Shown here one piece after another: positions 42,731-55,239 of a stretch of DNA of 64,000 nt. Within the stretch, counting starts at the first letter, position 1; every line of letters starts with the position of its first letter. This stretch comes from Ascarosepion bandense (taxonomy: Eukaryota > Mollusca > Cephalopoda > Sepiida > Sepiidae). Location: positions 62,001 through 126,000 of the forward strand of contig JBBBDQ010001457.1 of NCBI GenBank assembly GCA_037127315.1. Direction: 5' to 3'. The notes beneath the pieces were generated by a model. The model had not been told where the DNA came from. It saw nothing but the letters and a program-made list of their open reading frames with translations, and made no database searches. The position numbers were made by a program, and so were the translations under genes.

Positions 42731-43779
42731 TCCTTGTCATTGTCATATACAATATTATTACCGACCTCTTCAATCTGGGTGTTGTTCGTCGCAAGCATGA
42801 AGACATCGATAGTATTTGGAATAACTGATTGAGGTAATTGCATGAGTAAGCATAATACCACTCGCTCAAGTTTGCCCTCAAGTTCCGAAGGAAAGGGTTC
42901 AATGCAAGGGTATAAAATATTGATGAATAAATGAACTAGTTAACATGGAAGGCTTTGATTTTCAAGAATTCAAGCGCGAAAATCAGGCTTGAAATAAACA
43001 GAATCAAGATATCATCCAGAAAACGATGCTCAAACATTTCAAACGTCATGAACAGATCTAAATTGATCAGCATGGCTTGATCATCAACTTTATCCAAGAT
43101 TACATGTACCAAATGTAGTTGAAACTGAATAGCTTCATAACAAAATTGTGTATGAAGCTTATTAACTGAAGAAAGAAAGTATTCAATCGGTTTGATAAAA
43201 TTTAGCCGAAGCATTTAGCTCATTATTTAAAATAAATAAATGCACACTGCCACCATGTTTATTCTAGTGTAGCACTTCACAAAACTTCCCTCGAAGCGTT
43301 GATGAATAATCCCATATTGCTCACAGTTATTTAATATAAAGCTCACGAAGCACTCAAGGCAGAGACTTACTGTTAAAATGGTTGTCATGAATCAGGTGTA
43401 AGATATGAGTAAAAAAGATGTATCCACGCATGCGTGTGTTCCACAATGTAGCAACTGTTGATAATAATAAAAAACTGGAAATTTATCCTTAAATTTGGAA
43501 TAAGAAGCAAATGACGTCGTGGAGGTATCATGGCGTTCCCTAGTAGTAAATGTTTGAACTGGTAGAAATAAAGAACGTAGTTTATTTAAAAATTGGCTGT
43601 GGAAATAGCAATAAATTAAAGATGTGTTTACGACATTGTCTTTGTGGGTCCAAATGCTGCAAAGTGAAAAATACGTCTTTTGTCACAAGACAGCATAAAC
43701 AATTTTGAATTCTCTAAAGAGTAGAAAGTGTGGATTCAGTAGGTCTACCACTGATATGACAACAATAATACATTTTTAG
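42731..43779. other. No gene recognised
   Basis: Frames up to 92 codons, no known domain. Confidence 0.35.
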
Positions 43780-44700
43780 CCTAATTTGACTTTTTTAAAA
43801 ATAAAATATAAAAAGTGTTTAAAGATTAGTGTAGATTCCTCCACTCAATTGCCGAAAAAACAGTATAGCATGATGTTAAAAGGGCTCAAACAAAGTTTTA
43901 TAAAACAAAGTTTTATCAGCAAAATATTTATGCTATTATTAAGAGGAAAGATCAAATTTTGTTGTCATTACTTTTTTAAAAAAATTAATTCTTTCTAACA
44001 CGTTCGAAAATTTAATTAAATTTTTTTTTTTTTTTTCGTCAGGACTACTAAGTAAAACGTAATATTACACAAAACGTTTTTTGGCGTTGAAAGACACATT
44101 AATTTAAAGATTCTTTCAAAAATCAACTAATAGTCTGATTTTAAAGATTTATTCACAAATGAATGAAATTATTTATGCAATTACTATTTTTAGAAAATCT
44201 TGGTAAAAATATTTTTACATCTGTTACTCCCACTTCAATTAATTGCATAATTAATTGCATAATTAATTGCTTCTAGAAATTCATTATCCATATCAATTTT
44301 TTATTTATTAGTTAAATGCGGGACTCATTAAAAAATGTAAATCATGTATTTTTTTTTAATTACCAGACCATTTTTCCAAACGTCTGCTCAGAATAGTATA
44401 ATCAAAAATGCATTAAAACTACGCTATTTTTAATGTAGAAAAAACTTTTAATTGATTTTATAAATAATATAATTTTAGGATATCATATTCTGAAGAAGAA
44501 AAAGATTTCGATGAATTTTAATTTGCTGATTAATGTTTCAAACATGCTTACTCAATGTTTTCGGTTAATAATTCATTAAAAATAGACTTTATTTGCAAAT
44601 CGAAAATTCATAAGCTTAATACAAATCATTTAGAATTAATATTTTAAAAATAATTTTTAATTTGTTTTATATTATGTTAAATTGCACATTTTCTTTTACT
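43780..44700 (-). repeat. AT-rich dispersed repeat, uninterrupted copy
   Basis: In reverse complement about 44440-43990 matches 11.95-12.2 kb and then directly 15.73-15.98 kb, without the 3.5-kb LINE found there. Includes a T-run at about 44018-44036 and 'aattaattgcataattaatt' triplication at about 44238-44268. Confidence 0.6.
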
Positions 44701-45529
44701 ATGGAAACTTATGAGGCACTTATCATTAAAAGGTCACATGTTTTAACGGTTGTTCCCCTTACGAAATGTTAAACTGGGTTATGTCAACTTTTGATCACCA
44801 TACTTCCAGATTGATTGATAGGTGTTTATTTCATGCCATAAGCAAATAATATTTGTTTCAAATTATATTCATTTCACTTTAAATTTAATAGTTTTTCAAA
44901 AGTAACGAGTGAGAGATGTATATTTCATTTTTGAAAGATTTTTAAAACCGAGAATTAACTTTTGTTTACAAATGTGTTGATAGCTCAAAAAATGGGCGAA
45001 AAATGTAAAATTAAAAAAAAAAGCTCAAAATTTTAGATTCCAATGAATGTAAATTCTGTTTGAAATACACCCTAGTATTTCGATTAGTAGAAATAGTAAA
45101 TTTAATCTTTTAGCGTTCAGTTAGACTAAAATTAAAGTTTCAAGAAAAAGGTTTTATTTTGAAAAAATTCAATTTAAAACTTAGGTATCAAAAATAGAGT
45201 GGAGGTACTTAGATTAGTGTCAGTATATTCAACAACTTTCACTACAATTTATAAAGGAGGTTATTGTACTTGGAGAATAACTTGACACAATTCATGCAAT
45301 TTTTTACTCTGAATGATGGAACGCATCAAAAATGGTTTTCAAAATTTCGTGCTGAAATGTTGGATAAGCTGGTTGAAGATGAGAGCAATCGAATCAAGAT
45401 ATGGGAATAATGGACAACGAGAAAAAGTGGTAGCAATACTCAGATATTCAAGTTAAAAGTAGGAAATTATTAACTTAAAACATATTATAACACTTTATTT
45501 CAGGAGACATTATTTTCAATGAAAGATGA
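44701..45529. other. No gene recognised
   Basis: Very AT-rich. No recognised content. Confidence 0.4.
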
Positions 45530-45757
45530 AAAGTGAACACTTTACAACAAAGTAAACACATGAAACAATCGAAATGAAAAACTAATAACTGTATCAAAGG
45601 TCAATTCTTCAATCAAAGCAGATGATTTTGTGTATGTATTGAGATTAGAAAGAAAACTAATATGAACATTTTCCAGTAAGTAGACCGTAGTTAAAGAAAA
45701 GTGTTAAGAATTAGTTAAAAAAAAACAACTTATTAACCTTCTGGGTGGGATAATGCT
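45530..45757 (+). repeat. Dispersed repeat, left half (LINE target)
   Basis: 'caatcgaaatgaaaaactaa' .. 'tgagattagaaagaaaacta' .. 'gggataatgct' matches 49463-49654. It is cut at aatgct by the LINE and resumes at 49116. Confidence 0.8.
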
Positions 45758-46129
45758 TTGTTTTTTGTTTTTAAATTTTTTTTTTTTTTTTACGGGATGT
45801 TAGCAACCCAGTAGGATAAAAAAAATTAAACCTATAAAGGGCGGAGGAACTCTTGATGAGTCAACGGCCAGCTAACTAGAGGTGGTGTCTCAATAAATCA
45901 CCGTGGAGAAGGCAACAGGATACCACTCCACTATCTATTTATCCTGTGTATAATCATGGCTATACAACGAAAGTATATTAAACCTACCGACGTGAAGGAG
46001 GTTGCTTCCAAACAGAGCAATTCCTCGCCCGGTAAGGACCGACATGGGCAATAGATGTTAGCAACAACTGTTAGCAACAACGGCGTAAAGGGGAGAGTTT
46101 TTCCCAAAATCTGTCCCTCGCCCGGGAAG

Positions 46130-46760
46130 GAACGACATGAGCAACAGGTGTCTCTGGATCGTTACCCTGCGACTGTGCGCAACAAAGAAAGGATTACCTT
46201 GGGGACAACTCAGGACGTTCAACAACTGCGGACAACTAGAGAATGTCAAGCAGGAAATGAACAGACTGAAAATCAATATTCTGGAGATATGCGAAACCAG
46301 ATGGCCAAATAATGGAGACTTCAGCAGCAACAACTATAGGATAATATATGCCGGAGGCAAAAATAATGAAAAACGAGTCAGCTTAATACTGGACAAAGAA
46401 ATGAAGAAATGTGTTTTGGGATACTGCCAGTTCTCCGAAAGAGTCAAACTGAAAGGGAAGCCGTTCAACATAGCATTTGTTGTCACTTATGCACCAGCAA
46501 CACAAAACACCGAGGTAGAAATAGAATCTTTTTACTACACTCTAGACAAAGCCAAGAAATCAGGATCATCATGGGAGATTTGAATGCCAAAATAGGCAAG
46601 GAGAAAGAAGGTATGACAACTGGCAACTTTGGTTTAGGAATCCGCAACGAACTAAAAGAAAAATGGGTCCAATGGTGCACAGCAAATGACCAGGTAATAA
46701 CTAACACCTGGTTTCAAGAACACCCACGACGTCTATGGACATAGAGAAGCCCAGGAGGTG
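46130..46760 (+). pseudogene. LINE copy 2 endonuclease domain
   Basis: Broken across two frames. 'LRTFNNCGQLENVKQEMNRL' and 'ILEICETRWPNNGDF' (about 46215-46320) form the N-terminal half. 'TYAPATQNTEVEIE' (about 46485) and 'IMGDLNAKIGKEKEG' (about 46565) mark the C-terminal half with the conserved GDLNA. It would nick target DNA to prime reverse transcription. The frame shifts near 46570 and stops at 46743. Confidence 0.85.
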
Positions 46761-46837
46761 ACACAAAAAAACAGATAGACTACATAACCATAAATAGCAG
46801 ATTCAGAAATGCAGTGGTTCAAAGCAAAGTCTATCCA

Positions 46838-47135
46838 GAATCTCTTCAGTCATCCATTCGTTTTTCTTTCTGCGCCTAATTTCCTTTGGGGCAATGTTGT
46901 TTGCTGATGTCACTATTGTTTCCTTTAGCGAGTCCCATTTCGAGTGTCCTTTTCTTATTTGTTCTTCGTATTTGATTTTCACGCTGTTACTGTATTCTTT
47001 TTGTAGGTTGAGGTCATACAGGAGTAAGTTGTATTTCAGTTTTGGTGATGCACTAGGCTTCTTCAATCTCCGACTGTGGAAGCGATCACGTCCCAGACAT
47101 CTGCAAACTAAAGGTGAAACTCCGGAGATTGAAGA
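46838..47135. repeat. Foldback (inverted duplication) inside LINE copy 2
   Basis: About 46838-47083 is the reverse complement of LINE sequence that should follow 47086. On the minus strand it encodes 'SPKLKYNLLLYDLNLQKEY' and 'KKNEWMTEEILD'. The plus-strand sequence resumes at 'cgactgtggaagcgatcacg' and keeps the start of that segment, but lacks about 140 bp of its middle ('gacctcaacctaaacaaaca'). The arms around 47050-47085 and 47125-47160 are directly self-complementary. Confidence 0.85.
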
Positions 47136-47243
47136 AGCCTAATTCAGCACCAAAACTGAAATACAACTTACTCCTGTATGACCTCAACCTAAACAAACAA
47201 CATTGCCCCAAAGGATATTAGGCGCAGAAAGAAAAACGAATGG

Positions 47244-49106
47244 ATGATTGAAGAGATTCTGGACATGATGCAAAGGAGGCAGAAAATGATATCAAAACAT
47301 GGAATGGAGTACAGGGAACTACACAAGAAAATAAGAAGAAAATACAGACAGGCTAAAGAGGAATGGCTCAATGACAAATGCGCAGAAGTAGAGAGACTGA
47401 GCAAGAATAATAAGGCAGAAATAAAAGAACTGACAAGACAAAAAAACCTGCTCTTCAACAGGATGTATAAAATCTAAGGATGGAACAATCATTTTGGAGA
47501 AAGAGGAAATGCTCCAAGGATGGGAAGAATATATAAAAGATCTTTTCCACGACAAGAGAGAGCAACCAACAATACGCAAAGATGACGACGGACCGGAAAT
47601 ATTAAACTGCGAAGTGGAATCTGCAATAGCCAAACTGAATAGGAAAAAAGCAGCTGGACCAGACGGCATAGTCATGGAGCTGCTGATAGCACTGGAAGAA
47701 TTTGGTATAGAGAAAATTACAGAAATAATAAATGAAATATATAATAGTGGTGTAATACCAGATGACCTCAGCAAGTCGATCTTCATAGCGCGAACTAAGA
47801 AGCCAGGAGCAAACAAGTGCGAACTCCACAGAACCATCAGTTTAATGAGCCATATAACAAAACTGATTGTCCGATAATATAGCGATAAGCAGAATCAGGC
47901 CAGAGATAGGACAAGAACAATGAGGTCTCGTCAAAGACACTGGAACTAGGAATGCCATATTTATGATTAGGATGCTCCCTGAAAGGGCAATACAAAGGAA
48001 GAAGGAATTATACCTGTGCTTTATCGATTATGCGAAGGCGTTTGACAAAATACGCCGCAAAGAATTGATGGAGATGCTCGGCAGCCTTACATATTTGGGA
48101 AAGACCTAAGAGTAATCAAGAATCTTTACTGGCAACAACCTCTTGTATACGGACAGGTAACGAATTCAGCAGATATACAAAGATAGAAAGGGGCGTAAGA
48201 CAAGGATGTGTCTTTTCATCGGATCTGTTCAACTTGTACAGCGAGAATATTTTCAGGACCCTAGAAGTTATGACTGGATTTGTCATCAGAGGCCACAATT
48301 TAAACAATTTAAGGTACGCAGATGATACAGTGCTGATAACAGACACAGAAAGGAAACTACAAGACCTCCTACAGAAGGTAGCCTAAGAGAGTGACAAGAA
48401 AGGACTAGAAATAAACTGCAAGAAAACCGAATGCATGGTCATCAGTAAATAGGGCAGCCCAATATGCCAAATATGGGTCGGGAATACTAGAATCAAGCAG
48501 GTAAAAAAATTGAAATACTTGGGAAGTGTTATAACAGAACACGGAAAGTGCGACACAAAGATCCGAAGGCGAATTGGCAAGGCGAAGGAAGCATTCCAGA
48601 AGTTGAGTAAAATATTAAGAAACAGGACAATTTCGCTAGAAACAAGGAAAAGAGCACTGGAATGCTATTTGTTGTCCGTTCTTCAATATGGCAGTGAATG
48701 CTGGACTATATCATCAAAGATGAAGGAAAAACTTGAAGCAACTCACAAAATGTGGTTCTACAGAAGGATGCTGCGAATATCATGGCTCGAGCATGTGAGC
48801 AATGATGAGGTCTTAGAAATGATGAAAACAAAAAGAAAATTAATACTGAACATCAGGAAGAGACAGCAAAAGTTCCTGGGACATGCAATGAGGAAGAAAA
48901 GCTTGGAGAACCTGATTCTAACAGGCCACATCGAGGGAAAAAGAGACAGAGGAAATCAACGGACAACTTATTTGAAGGACCTAATCAGGAGGGTGATGGA
49001 ACACGAGTTGCATGGTGTAACAGGAGAAGGCGTGCTAAGAGCCACCAGGGATAGGGAGACGTGGAAAGCCATGATCGCCTACGTCCTGAAGGAACAGGGC
49101 ACATAG
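47244..49106 (+). pseudogene. LINE copy 2 reverse transcriptase and C-terminal domain
   Basis: 'MEYRELHKKIRRKYRQAKEE' (about 47300), 'NRKKAAGPDGIVMELL' (about 47640), 'FIDYAKAFDKIRRKELMEM' (about 48020), 'GVRQGCVFSSDLFNLYS' (about 48190) and 'LRYADDTVLITDTERKL' (about 48310, catalytic YADD intact). From 48510 to 49106 a clean 198-codon frame 'MKYLGSVITEHGKCDTKI' .. 'ISLETRKRALECYLLSVL' .. 'WFYRRMLRISWLEHVSND' .. 'MIAYVLKEQGT' forms the conserved C-terminus. Interruptions: a stop near 47874, a gap to 'KDTGTRNAIF', and stops after 'QKVA' and 'VISK'. It reverse-transcribes LINE RNA. The family resembles RTE, assigned by motif resemblance only. Confidence 0.85.
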
Positions 49107-49115
49107 AAGAAGAAG

Positions 49116-49200
49116 AATGCTAGACTGTGTATTATTAACTTATTAACTATAAAAAATTTGTTTCTGCTTATCTTGGAAGATTTAACACATTTATGTAATT
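49116..49200 (+). repeat. Dispersed repeat, right half
   Basis: 'aatgctagactgtgtattat' .. 'ctgcttatcttggaagattt' continues the repeat cut at 45757 and matches 49649-49730. Confidence 0.8.
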
Positions 49201-49452
49201 TCTTTGCATTTTTACATTCGGATTAATCCGTCACTTCCCTCTAGTTATGGGTTAAATAACAGGATGGAGCCTGGAGGCAACCTATCTAGTGCTGGTTGGT
49301 ATCACAATAAAAACACCCTTGGTAGCCCTGGCGAAGCATCAATTATTCAGCTATTTGACAAGATTATGAATTTCGCTACAAAAACTGTGCCATGGTTCCA
49401 AATACACGGGGTGTAGTGAGTTCGATCTCGGTCAGTGGCCGCAAGACGACAA
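49201..49452 (+). mobile_element. SINE body scrap and possible tRNA-like sequence
   Basis: 'attaatccgtcacttccctc', 'tagttatgggttaaataaca' and 'ggatgg' (about 49221-49268) are SINE body. Farther on 'gggtgtagtgagttcgatct' (about 49410) resembles a Pol III B box. Too short to define. Confidence 0.45.
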
Positions 49453-49454
49453 CG

Positions 49455-49740
49455 AAACACAAGAGACAATCGAAATGAAAAACTAATAATTGTATCAAAG
49501 GCTAATTCTTCATTCAAAGTAGATGATTCTGTGTATGTAATGAGATTAGAAAGAAAACTAATATGAACGTTTTCCAGTAAGTAGACAGTAGTTTAAGGAA
49601 TGTGTTAGGAATTAGTTAAAAGAGGACAACCTCATAATCTTCCGGGATAATGCTAGATTGTGTATTATTAAACTATTAACCATGAAAAATTGAATCTGCT
49701 TATCTTGGAAGATTTAACTAATTTCGGTTTTTTCATAAAT
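49455..49740 (+). repeat. Second copy of the LINE target repeat (empty site)
   Basis: Matches 45540-45757 joined directly to 49116-49200 at aatgct (49649-49654). Confidence 0.8.
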
Positions 49741-50165
49741 CTCTTCATCAACAAAAATTAAATGGTAAAATACTGATAAAGATGAAACGTACTGAGAAGA
49801 TGGAATTGTGAAGTTGCCTAAAAGACGACACAAAAAGAATGGAAAAAAATAAAATGTGCTGTTTAATAAAGGTGAAGTCGAAAATTTAAATAATGTCTTA
49901 CTTCATTAACCAAATAAATAATTTATTCTGTAAAATGTATATTCTATTATTTTGCTTCCAACATTAACAGAAAAGCTAAAACTGAAGAACGAATTTTAAA
50001 TAAATGCAGTAATTGCAGGTGTCATCTTGTAATGTTCCGTATATATTCAATGGAGGACAGGTTTGACAATCTTAATGGTCATATAACCAGTCGAAAATAA
50101 TGCAAAGTAACACAGATCTTATGTGAGCAATCGCACTCTACTGGAAGACATCAACTGCTTCTGCT
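49741..50165. other. No gene recognised
   Basis: AT-rich. No recognised content. Confidence 0.4.
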
Positions 50166-50167
50166 GT

Positions 50168-53100
50168 ATCAATAGTAAGAGAACGGGTAGAACAATAAAT
50201 GGTAAGAGAACAGGTAGAAGAATAAATGGTCAGAGAACAGGTAGAACAATAAATGGGAAGAGAACAGGTTGAACAATAAATGGTAAGAGAACACGTAGAA
50301 CAATAAATGGTAAGAGAACAGGTAGAACAATAAATGGTAAGAGAACAGGTAGAACAATAAATGGTAAGAGAACAGGTTGAACAATAAATGGTAAGAGAAA
50401 AGGTAGAACAATAAATGGTAAGAGAACAGGTAGAACAATAAATGGTAAGAGAACAGGTTGAACAGTAAATGGTAAGAGAACAGGTTGAACAATAAATGGT
50501 AAGAGAACAGGTTGAACAATAAATGGTAAGAGAACAGGTTGAACAATAAATGGTAAGAGAACAGGTTGAACAGTAAATGGTAAGAGAACAGGTTGAACAA
50601 TAAATGGTAAGAGAACAGGTTGAACAATAAACGGTAAGAGAACAGGTTGAACAATAAATGGTAAGAGAACAGGTTGAACAATAAATGGTAAGAGAACAGG
50701 TAGAACAATAAATGGTAAGAGAACAGGTTGAACAATTAATGGTAAGAGAACAGGTAGAACAATAAATGGTAAGAGAACAGGTTGAAAAATAAATGGTAAG
50801 AGAACAGGTTGAACAATTAATGGTAAGAGAACAGGTAGAACAATAAATGGTAAGAGAACAGGTTGAACAATAAATGGTAAGAGAACAGGTTGAACAATAA
50901 ACGGTAAGAGAACAGGTTGAACAATAAATGGTAAGAGAACAGGTTGAACAATAAATGGTAAGAGAACAGGTAGAACAATAAATGGTAAGAGAACAGGTTG
51001 AACAATAAATGGTAAGAGAACAGGTAGAACAATAAATGGTAAGAGAACAGGTTGAAAAATAAATGGTAAGAGAACAGGTAGAACAATAAATGGTAAGAGA
51101 ACATGTAGAACAATAAATGGTAAGAGAACAGGTTGAACAATAAATGGTAAGAGAACAGGTTGAACAATAAATGGTAAGAGAACAGGTTGAACAATAAATG
51201 GTAAGAGAACAGGTTGAACAGTAAATGGTAAGAGAACAGGTTGAACAATTAATGGTAAGAGAACAGGTAGAACAATAAATGGTAAGAGAACAGGTAGAAC
51301 AATAAATGGTAAGAGAACAGGCTGAACAATAAATGGTAAGAGAACAGGTTGAACAATAAATGGTAAGAGAACAGGTAGAACAATAAATGGTAAGAGAACA
51401 GGTAGAACAATAAATGGTAAGAGAACAGGTTGAAAAATAAATGGTAAGAGAACAGGTTGAACAATAAATGGTAAGAGAACTGGTTGAACAATAAATGGTA
51501 AGAGAACAGGTTGGACAATTAATGGTAAGAGAACAGGTTGAACAATAAATGGTAAGAGAACAGGTTGAACAATAAATGGTAAGAGAACAGGTTGAACAAT
51601 TAATGGTAAGAGAACAGGTTGAACAATAAATGGTAAGAGAACAGGTTGAACAATTAATGGTAAGAGAACAGGTAGAACAATAAATGGTAAGAGAACAGGT
51701 AGAACAATAAATGGTAAGAGAACAGGTTGAACAATTAATGGTAAGAGAACAGGTTGAACAATTAATGGTAAGAGAACAGGTTGAACAATAAATGGTAAGA
51801 GAACAGGTTGAACAATAAATGGTAAGAGATCAGGTAGAACAATAAATGGTAAGAGAACAGGTTGAACAATTAATGGTAAGAGAACAGGTTGAACAATTAA
51901 TGGTAAGAGAACAGGTAGAACAATAAATGGTAAGAGAACAGGTTGAACAATAAATGGTAAGAGAACAGGTAGAACAATAAATGGTAAGAGAACAGGTTGA
52001 ACAATAAATGGTAAGAGAACAGGTAGAACAATAAATGGTAAGAGAACAGGTTGAACAATAAATGGTAAGAGAACAGGTTGAACAATAAATGGTAAGAGAA
52101 CAGGTAGAACAATAAATGGTAAGAGAACAGGTAGAACAATAAATGGTAAGAGAACAGGTAGAACAATAAATGGTAAGAGAACAGGTAGAACAATAAATGG
52201 TAAGAGAACAGGTAGAACAATTAATGGTAAGAGAACAGGTTGAAAAATAAATGGTAAGAGAACAGGTTGAACAATAAATGGTAAGAGAACAGGTAGAACA
52301 ATAAATGGTAAGAGAACAGGTTGAACAATTAATGGTAAGAGAACAGGTTGAACAATTAATGGTAAGAGAACAGGTTGAACAATAAATGGTAAGAGAACAG
52401 GTAGAACAATAAATGGTAAGAGAACAGGTTGAACAATAAATGGTAAGAGAACAGGTTGAACAATAAATGGTAAGAGAACAGGTAGAACAATAAATGGTAA
52501 GAGAACAGGTTGAACAATAAATGGTAAGAGAACAGGTTGAACAATTAATGGTAAGAGAACAGGTTGAACAATTAATGGTAAGAGAGCAGGTTGAACAATG
52601 AATGGTAAGAGAACAGGTTGAACAATTAATGGTAAGAGAACAGGTTGAACAATTAATGGTAAGAGAACAGGTAGAACAATAAATGGTAAGAGAACAGGTT
52701 GAACAATAAATGGTAAGAGAACAGGTAGAACAATAAATGGTAAGAGAACAGGTTGAACAATAAATGGTAAGAGAACAGGTTGAACAATAAATGGTAAGAG
52801 AACAGGTAGAACAATAAATGGTAAGAGAACAGGTTGAACAATTAATGGTAAGAGAACAGGTTGAACAATTAATGGTAAGAGAACAGGTAGAACAATAAAT
52901 GGTAAGAGAACAGGTTGAACAATAAATGGTAAGAGAACAGGTAGAACAATAAATGGTAGGAGAACAGGTAGAATACTAAATGGTAAGAGAACAGGTAGAA
53001 AAATAAAAGGTAGGAGAACAGGTAGAACAATAAAAGGTAGGAAAACAGGTAGGACAATAAATGGTACGAGAACAGGTAGAACAATAAAAAGTAAGAGAAC

Positions 53101-53272
53101 AGGTAGAACAATAAAAGGTAGGAGAACAGGTAGAACAATAAATGGTGAAAGAACAGGTAGAACAAGAAATAGTAAGAGAACAGGTAGCACGATAAATGGT
53201 AAGAGAACAGGTAGAATTCTAAATGGTAAGAGAACAGGTAGAACAATAAATGGTAGAACAGGTAGAACAATG
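50168..53272. repeat. 27-bp minisatellite, about 115 units
   Basis: The unit is ggtaagagaacaggttgaac + aataaat. Two common sites vary: ggtTgaac/ggtAgaac and aaTAAAt/aaTTAAt. Because 27 is a multiple of three and the minus strand of the unit has no stop, all minus frames stay open. One runs 1029 codons (53319-50230) as a repeat of LPFIVQPVL, and another reads YHLLFNLFS. Units near 52960-53270 are more diverged (ggtagg, aaaagg, tactaaa), so the array seems older at that edge. No start context, splice signal or known domain supports coding. Confidence 0.9.
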
Positions 53273-53339
53273 TCCTGAAAAAACAAGACGCTGTTCAACG
53301 TTTCCTCCACAAGCAACAAACATGAAGAAGAGTTGTAAC

Positions 53340-53840
53340 TTATGGTAATCGACTCTGTTATGCCAAGGGTTGTGTTTGTGTCTCAGAGAAGATTTCTCTT
53401 GCATTGACTACGTCGCATACGTAACTGAGTATCATCTGCATATAGGCAAAAGCTGGTCTCATCACTGAATGCTACAGATTCGATTCGCCTAGTGATCGTC
53501 TCACGACACCACTAGAGCTATGCATGGGGGTTGTGGCGTCATTGTAAATCTGCTTGCAGACATACTGAATTCTAATCCTACTGCGAGTAAATGTTTTCAA
53601 ACGATCCGTATTTACACTCTTTTGCTTCCTTTTGTCCATAGCTATACTGTGGATGCCAGGCAATCTGTTGCCGTCACTGTCACAATGTGTTGATCATTGT
53701 GGAGGTCATCTATAGTAACAGAACGTCTCGTAACTGTTCTGCCAACGACGATGTACAATTGTAAATTACTTCTAATATGCACAATACTCCGAAATGTGCA
53801 TCCAGTCCCTCCAAATCGATTCACAACCATAAACACCTAC
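53340..53840 (-). pseudogene. Tc1/mariner-like transposase remnant
   Basis: Minus-strand fragments: 'VNRFGGTGCTFRSIVHI' (53836), 'TVTATDCLASTV', 'VNTDRLKTFTRSRIRIQYV', and after a frame change 'VAFSDETSFCLYADD' (about 53475-53430), which resembles the block around the second catalytic Asp of Tc1-like DDE transposases. Stops and shifts throughout. The 27-bp array begins directly downstream of it. Confidence 0.5.
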
Positions 53841-54085
53841 CATTGAACAAAAAGGGAACATGAATGTCTCTCCGTGGGATTCTTTCACTGTACTAAAAAC
53901 TTTCGCAGCATGTGTTACCGTCTATAGATCGATAGATGCAGACAATGCTTTGGTGTGAGTTTTATTACGTCACAACATGGTCGAAGATTGAAATATTTTA
54001 CTCGAATATGTACTAACCCCTAACATCCAGGTGATAAAGAGCATCATCTTTTACAGTACTGCAGTTTTAATTTATTTTCCATCGA
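53841..54085. other. No gene recognised
   Basis: Nothing recognised. Confidence 0.4.
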
Positions 54086-54087
54086 TG

Positions 54088-54137
<50 letters not shown>

Positions 54138-54291
54138 AGTGAGAGAGAGAGAGAGAGAAATAGAGACAGACAGAGAGAGAAAGAGAGAGAGAGAGCGTGT
54201 GTGTTATGAAGAAGCTCTTCCGGACTAAAAATGTATTTTATTCATTTGGTTAGATTTTGTTAAGTAGCTCGAGCCGAAAACTTTTCATCAC

Positions 54292-54356
<65 letters not shown>

Positions 54357-54425
54357 CAAACAGACAGACAGACAGACAGACAAAGATAGAGACCGATAAA
54401 CAGAGAGAGAGAGAGAGAGAGTCCA
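54086..54425. repeat. TA/TG/GA compound microsatellites
   Basis: (TA)(TG)(GA) at about 54088-54200 and (TA)(GA)(CAGA)(GA) at about 54298-54421. The intervening bases hold no gene. Confidence 0.9.
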
Positions 54426-55235
54426 GAGACATATATTGACCTTTGGACACATGATTGTTTTATCTGATTTATGAAAATTAAAATAATCTATTCTTCTCGT
54501 TGACTATCTACTGAAGTTTTAGAATGCCGATACATATATACATACACACCAAACATACATAGATACATACGCGCACGTGTGTATACACCAGCGAGTACAT
54601 TTTTTGTGTATTTGTTCATCTGCATTCGCTTGTCAGAGAAAGAATTCACACGTCTGTGTGCCAACTGTAGGTACTTCGGCATGTTTTATTGATTCGTTTT
54701 TTGAATAATAAAAATGTAGTCCGTACTTCACTGTTTTGAATGGGCCTCGATGATGTTCTTTCCACACGGTATCTGACGCTGCCATACAAGTAATGTTCAC
54801 GCAAGATAACTATTGAGTCATCAACAAAAATAGAATGTATCCCGCCGCTGCAGAAAAAAGTCCGCCGGGAATTCCCTCCCCATCCTACTAACTGTCATGG
54901 TTTCATTTGTTCGCGTGCTGACTTGATTTATTGTCATTTTCCAAGAACTACTTTGATTTTTATGTTTTTTTTTTCTTATTTCATTTTTTTTTTGTTTTTT
55001 TTTGTTTTCATTACCGCTTTTTTCTTCTGAAACGTTTTGTTTATTGCATTTATTTTAATGCTGCTTTGCAGTTGCCTTATTCCGCAAATACGAATTTGTT
55101 TCATTGCTGGTGCGTATGAATGTCATTTTTCAGTTGTTCTCTCTCGGTTAAATGATGATATTTTGCAGAGATCATCAGTGAAGTTACATCATCAACAGCA
55201 TCCTATCGTCACTAATGCTAATTCCACAAGTATCT
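54426..55235. other. No gene recognised
   Basis: T-rich around 54950-55030. The frames here have no domain. Confidence 0.4.
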
Positions 55236-55239
55236 TTTC

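Larger units (their letters stand above)
45758..49115 (+). mobile_element. RTE-like LINE copy 2, near full length, with TSD
   Basis: About 3.36 kb between two copies of aatgct (45752-45757 and 49116-49121). It begins with a T-rich leader, then a 5' UTR (acgggatgttagcaaccc, ccactccactatctattt), endonuclease, RT and C-terminal domain, and ends 'gggcacat' plus a (GAA)-like tail (tagaagaagaag). The same target repeat at 49463-49740 is uninterrupted at aatgct. Several in-frame stops and an internal foldback make it inactive. Confidence 0.9.

Noticed and set aside
50230..53319. 1029-residue hydrophobic repeat protein
   Set aside because: The unit is 27 bp without minus-strand stops, so all frames stay open. 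No start, splice or domain evidence.
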